Assembly: GCA_905178155.1 (NCBI GenBank)
Contig: CAJINV010000008.1
Span: 1,984,001 to 2,048,000 of the forward strand
Length of the DNA: 64,000 nt
Direction: 5' to 3'
DNA from: Amoebophrya sp. A120
Taxonomy: Eukaryota > Sar > Dinophyceae > Syndiniales > Amoebophryaceae
Part shown: piece by piece, positions 49,876 through 61,200 of the stretch
Layout of the letters: every line of letters starts with the position of its first letter
Position numbering within the stretch: position 1 is the first letter of the stretch
Translations under genes and position numbers: made by a program
The notes under the pieces: model-generated
The model's database searches: none
The model's input: only the letters and a program-made list of their open reading frames with translations
What the model was told of the DNA's origin: nothing

Positions 49876-50593
49876 TGCCAGAAGGGTCCGTTTGGGACAT
49901 ACTCAGCCCGAAGGCGCACATGCCGAGTTGGCGTTCTGTTCTGTCGAAACGAAAGCAGTTCTAAAAGTATCTCTTGAAGAACAAGACGAAGTATGTTTCG
50001 GTGGATCGCTGGGAAACGATTAAATGCCAACGATCTCCTGGAACCAGCGAATGATCACACTTAGAAAATAAAATGTGAGTAAATATATCGCACCGAATTT
50101 CTTTCAGTCCGTGACTCTGCAGCTCATGATGCTTGTGGAGTGGAATTACTTTTTATAAACAGCTGGCTTCGTGCGCAATGTCTTCAATCTCCTCGTCTTC
50201 TCTCATCGTGGCTGTCGTAAAGTTCGTACGCAGAATTCTTCGTGCAGCAGTGGTGTCTTCACATGATCGAACCTCCTCTTATCGTTTGTGTCGTCATTGT
50301 CATTTTTGAAGAATGCGCGCAGTCGTGCTTATGTCCGTTATTTGTATTTGTAGTTTGGGTCGGCAAGCAAAAGCAAAAGCCTGGACGCGACACATTGTTT
50401 GTTGCCTTGCATGGACCTAGGCATGCTATTTTGGACTTTGTTTTTAGTTGACTAAAGTACTTTACAAAGAAGAAGTTCCCAGGTACACCATTGTGCATCC
50501 CAACATTCCGGTATAATTTCCCCGCAGACAATAAAACCAATCCACCACACCAGTATCATCTACCAATTCGGAAAAGAAAAGGTCGCAAAAATC

Positions 50594-52607
50594 ATGACGG
50601 TCGAAAGCCGGGAGAAAGTTACCCCGGCCCGCCCGCGGTTAGGTGCTTCGACGCCGGAAGATAAGCCCACCGCCGCAACCACCGACTGGACCGCCGGCTG
50701 CTGGACCGCGCGGGTCCTTGAGAAGCCCGAAGTCCCCGTCCAGGAGACGAAGCAGAAGCAGTCCAACATCACCCGCAACAAGAACGACTACTACTGGATC
50801 CTGGGGTTCTACCTGCTGTTTTTCGTCCTCTCTCGGCTCCAGTGGCCCACGCACCTGAAAACCACCGTGCGCGATCGGGAGTACCTGATCGAGGAGATGA
50901 ACAGCCTGTCCGTGTTCGGTCCGTTACCGGACCCGCGAAACGGGGACTGGAACCAGCTCTGGTTCCTCTATTTCCTGCAGACCGCGCTCGCGATCCCGGT
51001 CGTCGTTGCGTGCACCTGGGTGGTGATGTTCGGGTACGACCGCGTCTGCGGATGTCGTGCCACTCGCGGGTCCACTACCACCGGTCCGACGCTCTTGTTC
51101 CAGCTGAAAACCATCGCGGTCAACTGCTGCCTGTTCCTGCCCCTGGCCGACACCCTCGCGGTGTACCTGGTGCACAAGGGCGCGTTCAAGACCTTTGTCC
51201 AGGACTGTCCGCACACCTATCAAAAGGAAAAATCCCCCCTCCCCATATCGAAAACGAAATTTGTGTTGCTGTATTTGTGTAAGAACTGCACGCAGATCGT
51301 AAGCCTAAGGAGGGGGGGGCTCTTGGTGTAGGGGCCTAGCATGGCAGGCGTCTGCCCTATAGGCCTTGCAGCATTACAAAGCGCCTGCATACCCTGGCGG
51401 AGTCTCTGAGTTTGCCCTCTTGCAAGAGAGACAGGATTTGTGGCCACAAATCAGCATCGCAAATCTTTAGAAACATAGACACTTCTTCAGTATGGGGAGG
51501 GGGGATTTTTCGTCTCAATAACACCGCGATGGACTTCTTCGGGGTTTTCTCTTTGAACCCGACGGACCACTTTTACGTCTACCACCTCCGGGACGCGCTG
51601 CTCTGGGCCCTGGGGTTCGAGCTGTGCTGGTACTTCCAGCACCGGGGGATGCACGACAACAAGTTCCTGTGGAAGTTCGGCCACGAGTATCACCACCAGT
51701 GGCGCAAGCCCGAGCACATGATGGGCGTCACCAACTTCGCGTTCGACCATGTGGTGGAGGTTTGGGTTACCATGAGCAGCAGTTTCATTGTACCACACAG
51801 AGAAAAAGCTGGCGTATCAGAGGACTTGTTGTATATGTGTGGAATACCATGAATAGAAGACAGGGCAGATGTTCCTTCGTCGATAGCATGTTGTTTGAGC
51901 TCATTTGCAATATACTTTTATACGAATTTTTGGCTTATAGTTGTTTTTGCATGTTGTAGTTGACAGCGCATCTGCTATGCTAGCTTTTTTCTCTGGGATA
52001 CATCCCGATGCTGTTCTTTCCCATCCATCTGTGGACCATGCGGATCGTGGGTTTTTTCTACATGATCCTCGCGGTGCTGGCCCACTGGGACGGGTTTGCC
52101 ATGCGGTACCACCTGAACCACCACTACTTGGTGGTGAAAAACTACGGTAGCCACGTGCCGATCTTCGACATGTTCTTCGGTACCTACCAGCCAAACTCGT
52201 TTTTTCCGACCTGCGAAAAGCACTGGTATCCGGGGTTCAAACCGGAAGGTCGAACGGGTATCAAATGTTGCAAAAATGTCTGGGTCTGGAAAGTCGCAAC
52301 TTGTCATGCCGTCTTCGGATTCGAAAAAAATTTGTGTTGCATGACCAGCAAGGGGAGTCGACTTTGTGCTACGCGGAGAGGGCATTTGTCATGCAGTATA
52401 CGCATCAGAAACAGCGAGCCCTCAAAAAGTCTGTGATGCTAGGGCATGCATCACAGACGTCATGGGTCATGCAAAATGTGCATGGCAAGTCTTGCACTAT
52501 TCCAGACCCAGACATATTTGCAATCCATAACGGGGGGAAACGACCAAAATGCGAACGACAAAGGCCAGGAGGGGACCACCAGGAAGGAGACTGCAAAGGA
52601 ACAATAA
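50594..52607 (+). CDS. Fatty acid hydroxylase / sterol desaturase family enzyme
   Basis: Exons 50594-51217, 51526-51759, 51984-52258 and 52535-52607; 1,206 nt, 401 aa. Membrane di-iron oxygenase of the ER type. His boxes: HRGMH (247-251), HEYHH (261-265) and HLNHH (329-333), in the order and spacing of the C4-sterol methyl oxidase / fatty acid hydroxylase superfamily. TM segments lie at about 65-85, 120-150, 175-195, 230-245 and 295-320. Introns 1 and 3 are introners, intron 2 (51760-51983) is GT-AG. The end is hydrophilic (KETAKEQ), with no dilysine signal. Substrate (sterol or acyl chain) cannot be told from sequence alone. Confidence 0.9.
51218..51520. mobile_element. Introner element B3 (in hydroxylase gene)
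   Basis: 303 bp. Ends AAAAATCCCCCCTCCCCATA and TATGGGGAGGGGGGATTTTT. Perfect TSD ACACC (51213-51217, 51521-51525). Excision joins CPHT to AMDFFG in frame. Confidence 0.95.
52259..52529. mobile_element. Introner element A4 (in hydroxylase gene)
   Basis: 271 bp. Ends GCAAAAATGTCTGGGTCTGG and CCAGACCCAGACATATTTGC. Perfect TSD ACGGG (52254-52258, 52530-52534). Excision joins EGRT to GGNDQN in frame. Confidence 0.95.
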
Positions 52608-54133
52608 GGAAGGCCGCTTGCGATGTCTCCCCATGCATAGTTTTACTGATTTCAATCATCGTCAATTTTCAATAGTGTTTGTCGAGTAAGTCGATTGTAT
52701 CAGTGCTATGATTCATAGCAACAGTTTTCGGAAGTCGCGCAAAGTGCGTGAACTTCTGGGTATTATTTGCATTGTCACGACGTTTTCTACTTGAATGCGG
52801 TACTCGTTCCCTGGAGGGAGTCGTTTTCCCGATTTCTCATGGCCTCGACAAGGCTTCTCAAGTACATTCTCGCAAGAGCACCTTGCTTTCCATGCTGTTG
52901 CTTGCATCCCCATTCTACTGCGTATAAACTTTTTCTCGTGACGAAGATAAGGTGTCAAATTGAAAGTTTCACTAGTGAAAAATCAGTTTGCCTAGAGTTA
53001 CTACATACAATAGTTCCGCAGCGATCTACACAGTCACACCAACGGGTCCTCAAAGTGATTATTCTATGTGGACAGTACAATTCTTTTTATTTTTTCTCTC
53101 AGCTTCAGCACCAGCAGAGCTACAATATTTACGCAAAATTTATTTCTTGGTACGGGAAGAATCACCGCGCTGTTCTCACGCCTGCGACGTCCGGCTTTGG
53201 TTGCAAATGATCCGTGTAAAGATTTGCATATCACGACAACCGAAGCCGTCGCGACACGAAAGTCAATGAGGTGTCGGTAGAACAACCGCTGGATGATTTA
53301 CTTCTATCAATCGATTTTTGATGATGTGGTGAGATAGGAAGTAGAAACACTGGATCTGAATGTAGTGTGATCAATGTCGGACCTTGTTACCTTCTCCGGG
53401 TAATATCTGTGCCATAGCTCGACAAGAATGCGTGCCCGTAAACCATGGTGCGGATCTTCGAGACGGATCTTTCACAATGGTAAAATCGGTTGGGACTGCA
53501 TGAAGGATGCTGTCTGTATTACTAACAAATTTCCAGAGCCAAGGATCTTCGCAGTGCTGCTTCAGATAAGCTAGCCTCTCAAAAGATCAAGATGGCTCAG
53601 CTGATTTATTCTAGAGAGGAAGGAAAAGTAGAGTACGAGATCAAGATCAAGAAGATCCTATGAATAGAGAAAAGTTCGTTATGGGACCGTAAAAACGATG
53701 AAGTCTGTTGTCGAAAAGGCAAGGTGGAACATTAGAGTACGCAGAAGTATACTACTACGCTCAATGTGAAAGAAAGAGGCCGCCGGTTCAACTTCATTTG
53801 TGTCTGTCTCGCGGCCGCGGTAGTTTTCCACTAGTGCGATCACAACAAGATCAGGCTTGAGTACTTGTCATAGCTTCGTGCTACTTACTGTACATCGCTT
53901 CTTGAGTAGAAGTCTCCAAATCAACTTTATTACAGAAGCATATCCATTAAACGACAACTTTGGAAGTATTAAGAGTTAAAGTAGTATACGACGACAATAA
54001 TTTGTAAGATTGCGTTGTGCAAAAAATCATATAAAATCATTATTACGAACCTCATCTCCTCCTCGTGTGTGACTCTCATTTGCTCTTTGCCGCTGGAGCT
54101 ACGTACCGACGCTTACTCCGGACAGGGACAACC
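52608..54133. other. Intergenic 1.5 kb, no gene seen
   Basis: No ORF with recognisable features on either strand. Confidence 0.5.
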
Positions 54134-54526
54134 ATGTTGCGCGACGCGATGCCTTTTTTGGAAACCGAGGTGATGTTTGACGGACCTGAGAAGGCGGGGA
54201 AAGATGGTATCAATTTTTACAACCACGTCGGTGAAACGAAGACGCCGCACGATTTGTGGAAACAAGACAAACCGAAAAACAAGAAAGTGGTTGCTCGTTC
54301 CTCGCAGAAGTACGTGCTTGCCGCCTTTGCTGGAGTGGCCTTGTTCGACGCAGGTCCCGCGCGCGCTGCGTTTCAAGGAGGGGCTGGTCTAGGGCTTGTG
54401 GGCGGTGGAGGTGCTGGTGCTGCTGAGGATGCTATGCAAAACAAAATAATGAAAGCTACACTTTCAGAATTTGCATCATACCATGTGAAGAGCATAAGGA
54501 CAAGGAGTGAACAAGCTGCCATGTAA
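54134..54526 (+). CDS. Hypothetical 130-aa protein
   Basis: Starts ATG at 54134 after ACC, an acceptable context. Unknown family. The N-terminal half is charged (ETKTPHDLWKQDKPKNKK); then comes a hydrophobic stretch YVLAAFAGVALFDAGPARAAF that resembles an internal signal or a single TM with an Ala-x-Ala cleavage-like site, then a Gly-rich segment and a charged end. Such a layout occurs in proteins with bipartite targeting leaders, but this is inference and it may not be a real gene. Confidence 0.4.
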   Translation: MLRDAMPFLETEVMFDGPEKAGKDGINFYNHVGETKTPHDLWKQDKPKNKKVVARSSQKYVLAAFAGVALFDAGPARAAFQGGAGLGLVGGGGAGAAEDAMQNKIMKATLSEFASYHVKSIRTRSEQAAM

Positions 54527-55422
54527 ATTTACGACTGAATATTTGCATAAGAAGTAGCAGGACTCGATCTAGTGACATAAAAGTCTCACCACCCGGTGAC
54601 TTGGTGTTTGCGAATGTGCATTTTTACACATACCGATCTGATGTGCTAGCGCTAGCGTGCATGAAGTTCAACGAAAAGAAGTCGGAAAGATGGCCAGAAG
54701 CGGGCGCACAACTGCACAGAGCGGTTGGCGTTGAACAAGTCTAAGTTGCTTCAACATTCGCGACAATATCAGCATTGGAGGGCCTTGCAGAAGGAATTCT
54801 GAATGAAGAGATATATGACATCAGGCGTTGTTGCCATTGTGCTGATCTATGAGGCAAATCGTCGTGAAGTGCATAGGAATTGACTCAGCCCGTTGACTAT
54901 GCATCACTCCTGACGTGGTTGTGGCACAGACATGCAAGTGGCTTTTTTTCGTTCGATACGTGGGTACAACGCGCAGGCGCCTTCGTGTCTGAACCGGTAT
55001 GGTGCCATTGTGCGCAATCGGGCTAGTCCTCCAAGTATCAAAATGGTGAGCGACCAGACCACCCCGGAGAAGTTTGTATTGCAAGACTATAAAAATTCAC
55101 TCAGCCATGTTTGTATTGCAAAGCTATAATTCACCATTGCAAGATGGAAACAGATTGAGCATCTGCGCATGAAAATTACGCTTCTAAAGAGAGGGAAAGG
55201 AAGCACGCAGCTTTTGTCACTCTGCATCACAGACGCGTTCCGCCAGTCTGCATCCGATATAGGTCCTGTTGACGATACATGGAAACAAATACACTGCGTT
55301 GTTCTCTCTAGGGATAAAAGGGGCTCTTCTCACTTTGATACTGGGAACGTGGGATCCGTTACTTACAAACCCAGTTTCTGAAGAGGTTGCGGGGTGGAAT
55401 TCGGGAATTCCGTGGCACACGG
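54527..55422. other. Mostly unassigned; may hold a 5' exon of the next gene
   Basis: The frame ending just before 55423 (segment LGIKGALLTLILGTW then GIPWHT) is open from about 55270 but has no ATG, so any exon here must have an upstream acceptor (for example CTAG at about 55310). A near-repeat of TTTGTATTGCAA occurs at about 55075 and 55117. Confidence 0.35.
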
Positions 55423-55755
55423 TATGCATTGCTTCTGATATGTCTGGGTCTGGAAGGATACAGGAAACTTATATTGCACTGATTGTGGAGCAGACAGAAT
55501 CAAAAATCTTCTATCATGCATGAGATGACAGCTGCGAAGGCCGCTCTTCTGGGCTGACCCAAAGAGGAGATTTTGGGTTTTGTGCCGTGGACGGGATCGA
55601 AAAACATGCGCTTCCGCGAAACGAGTACTGCGTTGGCACGCACACATGCACCCGTCCTGTTACGGACCATCGTGGTCGCAGCTAGAGTAAGTATTCAAAA
55701 TGTGCATGGAAATAAAGTCGCCACTTTTCCAGACCCGGACGGCGTTTGCACTTTA
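55423..55755. mobile_element. Introner element A5, diverged
   Basis: About 333 bp. Left end GATATGTCTGGGTCTGGAA, right end TTCCAGACCCGGACGGCG. No clear TSD; right limit uncertain. Joining the exon ending CACACGG to AC GCG AGT after TTTAG keeps the frame open. Confidence 0.65.
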
Positions 55756-55756
55756 G

Positions 55757-57746
55757 ACGCGAGTGGCCCCTTATCGTCTTGCTACAATCATCGTGCTGCT
55801 GATGGCGAAGGTGCGGATGGGGCCGAAGTTGGAGCTTTCGCCACGTGGGCCAGTGGATTTTTTCAGCGGATGCACACAGTCGATATTGTGCGGGAATGCA
55901 ATTGCGAGTCGGGGTACTTTGGTTGTTCCCACTCCCTCTGCACAATGCCGAAGTGCACAACCTACGCGCCTCCACCACCTCCAGCAGCCTCGGCGGGCGG
56001 GTCGGATGGATCATCTTCCGGCGCGGGCGGTTTGCATCTGCCAGGAGGTGGTGGGGCGGCAGCGGGAGACGTGGCTGCCGCAGCTGCAGCACCGGGGACG
56101 CCCTGGTGCCAGGAGGTGAATACCCGGTATGAGGAATACAGGCAGCATCTTCACCAGGAGTACAACAGCCGGTCGTGCGGCATGGGCGAGTTGGCGCGCG
56201 GCCTCTTTAACAGTGGTCGGTACGGAATCGAAGCCACGGGTGCGGCCACTCTGGCCGTGACGATGGGCAGCGCCTACTTTACGGCTCTCGTTTTCGAGAC
56301 GATCACTTTGTTTGGCCGTGGCGCTAGCGCATACGTGGGGAACCGGGCCGAGCATCGCGCTCGGGCGATGCAGGGCGGGCAAATCGAACCGGTTGTCGAT
56401 CCGGCGGAATGGGTGGACGGTCCAGACGCCGTCCCCGGCGCACATCCGGTTGCCGGACCGGCGCCGACACCCAGCCTCGATGCGAGTGTGAACGAGATGG
56501 TGCGCTGGGTTGACTTCTTCCGCGAGCTAAAATGGCTTGCCGACAATGCCGTGCCGCTTGATTTGTACGAGGGAGATGAACATCAAGAGCTGCGACTGCG
56601 GGCTGCTCCGCGGGTCGTAAACATCAACGCCGGATCACCTGGTCGTCAACCTGCTCCTTCTACGGCCCCCGGATCACAACAAGAACGCCTGAATGCCCAT
56701 TTGTTCCAGAAGGTGATGGGCCCTGTACCGGAGGTCACGGCGGGCACGCAAAACCCGCGCGAGCTGGGCGGTCTCCTCACAGATGTGGAAAAAAATCGAC
56801 TGGAGAGCCTGCTGGTGTACAAGGAGCAGATGCCACGTGGAGCTCCGCGTCCGCGCTGGGGACGGGTGCGCAACGAATGGTCGCCGTGGGTTACCAGTTT
56901 CACGGACCGGTGGTTCTTCCGTAACGAGTTTCTGAACTCTGAGGCTCTGTGGCGAGAACTTCGGGACGAGCTCGCGCAACCGGACGCGGCGCTGGCGCTG
57001 CTGAATCCGCTGCGGCTTTTGCAGTACGACAGCAAGTTTTTGTGGCAGGGAGGGTTTGAGTACTCGCCTCAGGAACAAGCGACCTTCGGCCGGAAGTACC
57101 AGGTTCCGGAGCCGATAGCGCTGAAATTCGAGTTACTGCTGAAGGAAATCCCGAAACACCAGCCCGGAAGAGCGTTCTGGTACGTGCGGAAGACAAAGCA
57201 GTTCATCTCCAAGACCGACCCATCAGTACGCGAGCTCTGCGGCGAGTCGCCCGGAACCGCGCAGCCGGATAATCGTGACGAGCGTCAGTGTGTCCCGGTC
57301 CCCACCGCGGAGCAAGCACGGAAAACGCTGAACTTCTACCTGAACCGCGCGAACAAGTATCAAATGTAAAAATGTCTGGGTCTGGAAGAATTCATGTTTG
57401 TCATGCTTGTCTGGCATGATTCTTAAATCTGTCATGCACGTTACCCAAGCGCTCCGTTTTTTTGTGATGCAGAAGCGCAGTTTGTCATGCAGAATAGGCA
57501 ACACCTAGGAGCTCAGAAACTTGTCATGCTGAGCCAGCATTTGTAGCCTCATCATGAGACGCCACCCAGCATCACAAGTTTCCAGACCCAGACATTTTTA
57601 CTTTTGATAACAAGGGACGGGTGCTCAGCGTGTCGCTTCGTTTCGCTGCGGCGGAGCAGATGACCGCCAGGGGCGAAAATGAACAGTCGCGGCAACTGCT
57701 GCGCGACAACAGTCTTTACCAAGACGAAAAAAGCAAGCCCCCATAG
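55757..57746 (+). CDS. Large unknown protein with Cys-rich head and membrane segment
   Basis: Main exon 55757-57357 and last exon 57615-57746 around an introner; about 577 aa without any upstream exon. The start is unresolved: the frame may be entered from an upstream exon across element A5, or begin at Met in MHTVDIVREC. No family recognised. Order: a Cys cluster (ECNCESGYFGCSHSLC), a Pro/Gly/Ala-rich linker, a hydrophobic segment (about 56230-56310) that may be a TM, then a long region rich in Arg/Trp/Leu (RWFFRNEFL, FLWQGGFEYSP) with globular character, ending hydrophilic. Codon use and Cys pattern resemble the neighbouring U-box/Cys-rich gene. Probably lineage-specific. Confidence 0.55.
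57358..57609. mobile_element. Introner element A6
   Basis: 252 bp. Ends TATCAAATGTAAAAATGTC and GACATTTTTACTTTTGATA. Perfect TSD ACAAG (57353-57357, 57610-57614). Excision joins NRANK to GRVLSV in frame and adds 43 codons. Confidence 0.95.
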
Positions 57747-58235
57747 AAGTATGTACTCCGATGCGACTTACTTATTTGTGCATCCGGTAAGTAACACATT
57801 CCCATTCAGGCGGACAAACGCCGGCCTGTTCGCGACATGGGTTAATAATTAATAGATGATGCGTTTATTCATGATCCTGGCATGACAGACTTGCTGACTG
57901 TGTGTAGGCAGAACAGATTTATATATTTTCTTGCCAAGAAAATGTGGCCGAGATGAATCAAAATCTACAACTGAGTAGTTGTAGACTGACACACAGATGA
58001 TAGTTGCGCTTGCGCGTTCTCGTCTTTGATATTGTGCAAGAGCGAGTCCATCATTGTGGTGTTTAGCAAGAAAAAATCCAATGACAGTGCATTACTTTGG
58101 GGCCGCGGCTTTTTTCATTCGGATGCTCGGCGCAGTCGTTTCATTTCGCGGGCTCTGGCAGCCTACGCCCGCATCTTCAAAGATAGTCTCGTCTTGCCTG
58201 CTGGGCGAGGTCGAGAACGCGTGGCTGAAGCCACT
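57747..58235. other. Intergenic, no gene seen
   Basis: Spacer; the U-box frame is open through its right part but has no earlier convincing start. Confidence 0.5.
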
Positions 58236-61200
58236 ATGGACGCATTCGGCCAAGCGGTGCAGGACGGACGCGACGGGAAGGAAGAGAAATTATCCCATCG
58301 CCAGTGGTACTGTCCCATCACACTAGATTTGATTAAGGATCCGGTGGTACTCGGGATTGACTGGGAGAAGGGCGAAGACGGACATGGTTTTGTCCCCGGC
58401 CGTGTGGTGACGGTGAGACAGGGAGTTCGCCAGCTTAGAGCGGGTCTTGTCGCCGGTGCCCGGCGAGCAGTACTGCCCGGACGAAGAAGGGCGGACGATC
58501 ACGGGGCCGCTGGACCAAATGCGGAAGGTGGAGGTTGGGTGCCGCAACATATAAAGTTGCGGCCAAACATATCCTGAGTAAAAACGTACCCACACCAGAG
58601 TTGTAATGCAGATTTGCAAAGACAGGAAGACTTGTAATGCGCATCCCCATGAGAGCCATTTCCAATTGTGTTTTGGAATTTGTGATGCTGTGAACAGGAT
58701 GAGCAGATGAATCTGTGATGCGGCTGCACTTGCTAACCTGCACTACTACACTGCAGAGTGCAACTTGTCATGCGTGACTCACAAAACTCCTAGGTTTGTG
58801 TTGCAAAATCCCCATCCTGACTCTGGTGTGGGTACGTTTTTANAGATGAATCTGTGATGCGGCTGCACTTGCTAACCTGCACTACTACACTGCAGAGTGC
58901 AACTTGTCATGCGTGACTCACAAAACTCCTAGGTTTGTGTTGCAAAATCCCCATCCTGACTCTGGTGTGGGTACGTTTTTACTCAGGATAAAACGTCAGG
59001 CAGGTACAGGCCGGGCCAAATGGACGCCCACCCTTTGCGGTTCCGGCAACCAAGCACAGATACGTTTTTGAGCGCGCCGCCATTCAGCGTGTTATTAACG
59101 AAGCGGGGAACGGCGACGTATACCATCCGCTTAATAGAGAACATCTAGACCGCGATGGACGTGAGTTATACGAATACAAAGAGTTGAAGGACGAGATAAA
59201 CTACGTTGTTCGCGAGGGGCTGCGCGGTGCAAATGAGCACGATATTGTGAGGAAAAATTCTGCCTCCCTATACTCAAAAGAAATATTTGCAATGCTGAAG
59301 TGTGGCCACAACCCACAAGTCAGGTCTCTACTCCTGCTACCTGCTCTGTGTCCGAGTCCCATCTGTCATGGTCGGACACTTTCTACATTTTCGCATCACA
59401 AATTTCCGGTTTGCGTATGGGAGTGGGATTTTTTTCATTTTGATTCACGAGCGTGCCGCCAACGGCCAGGAGGCATTCAGGAAGTTGTTCACAGAACCAG
59501 AGTTCCTTATTGGTGCGACACGGTACAACGATCGCATCCAAGCGCTCCGCAACGAAGCAGCGCCGTCCGGGCGCAGTAGACCGACGCGTCTCACGAACGA
59601 GGAGAAGCGTGGCAGACACGAATTTCTCGCTGCTTCGCTGGTAGCCATGGGCGAGAGCATGGGGGGGCTGTGGCAGGCTGAGGATAGCGGAGCGCCGGCG
59701 CAAATGACGATGGAACAACGGCCAGCGCAAATTGAAGGCCACGGCCAGGAGCGGCTGAGCAACCTCCTGCGGCAGTCGGTCGACGGTCTGCGCGAGAAAG
59801 CTATGCATCGCAAATGTCCAACATCTCGAGGATCAGCGTCTGGGTTTCATCATGGAGCGTTTTCTCCAACCGATCGGATTTTTTGTATGGATACACTATG
59901 ATCCCATCATCGACATGCAGCAAATCTGCGTCATGAATGCAGAAAATATCTTGATCTCGTCTTTCTGGCATGATGCTTGGCGTAGCATAGCTTCTGTGTC
60001 TGTTTTGTACACCGAGCTTGTTGTACTGCTAAGTAGGTGAGAACAAGATGCAGTAGAAGTCAATAAGAGCCGCCTGGCAAGGGTTTTTTACATTTAAATG
60101 CCTTGTTGATCATGATCCTTATGGACTCGGGAAGCCCCTACTGTAGCGATGCAAATCGACGCCGGCCAAAATTTTGAATTCTGTATTATCGGCTCCGAGA
60201 TTTGTAGAAACCCAGAGAGCAGAACCACGAGTTTTATTGTGTTTGCGCGTGATACAGACACAACTCTTGCTCGAGAACGAAAATAACCCGCAACTACGCG
60301 AGCAGTTGATGGAAACACAGGTGCCCAGCATGGTGGACATTCAAAGTACGTTCGGCCGCAAATCAGTCGCGACAAGACTGGCAGAGTGCGCCGCTGCATG
60401 CGGGGACCGGCTGAACCCCACCGGCAGCAGGAGCTGGGACAACGTGGTCAACCAGGTGCCTGGATTTTCTAGAGCGCGACGACAAGAGCCGCTGTCCGAA
60501 GAAACGAGTAAGCAAGTCCTGGTGCTTGCGCTGACCCAGAAGCCACCGGTCGTGGACAGTACTGGCGCTGGCGGCGCGACAATGTCGGTGGTATGCCTTG
60601 CAAATTTCGATCTGGTGGGTCTGGAGAGTTCTGATGCTAGTTTGGTAAGTGTGGTAAAACGACCGTCAAAAAAGCTGTAGAAAAGTGTCAAGTACTATTT
60701 TTTTTTCATGATCTTCAATGGGTCTCCTGATAGTTGGGATGTGCAGATGAAAATACGTGCTGCACAAGCAAGTCGCGCTTGTTTTCCGAAGACGTGCTAG
60801 AGGTTAGACCTATGATTCAGACGAGTCGTATAGAAAATGTATATTCTTGAATGATTTTGATATTCTATTCCGATATTTCCAGTATTCTATACCCACCAGA
60901 TCGATATTTCCAGTCCATAAGTGGGCACCGGCACCAAAACGTGGTGGCAGTTCTCTGCGCTGGCCCGGTTAGACGCACAGCAGAGTTGGCTCGACCTTTT
61001 GAAGCGCGCGTCAACGAACCAGTTGAGACCAGACATCAACAAAAAGATCAAGGACCTACAAGGTCTCTACTTGCAGATTCCCGGGAATGTGTACTATGGC
61101 CACACGGACAACTGCTGCGAGAGTTTAGAAGGTGAAACCGTGACGGGGCAGCGGTTCTGCGGACCCTGCGGCGGCTGCTGCGCTTCGACTTGCACCAGGC

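Larger units (their letters stand above)
47964..50593. other. Intergenic 2.6 kb with duplicated CCT4 flank
   Basis: No gene supported. Contains a partial duplicate of the CCT4 3' end and downstream sequence, an intact family C element (49409-49687) and a short tandem repeat. The 102-codon ORF at 48390-48698 has no recognisable feature. Confidence 0.5.

Noticed and set aside
59852-60040. Possible extra exon (LGFIMERFLQPIGFF region)
   Set aside because: Lies inside candidate introner 59802-60254; including it leaves no in-frame path to the next exon that I could find.
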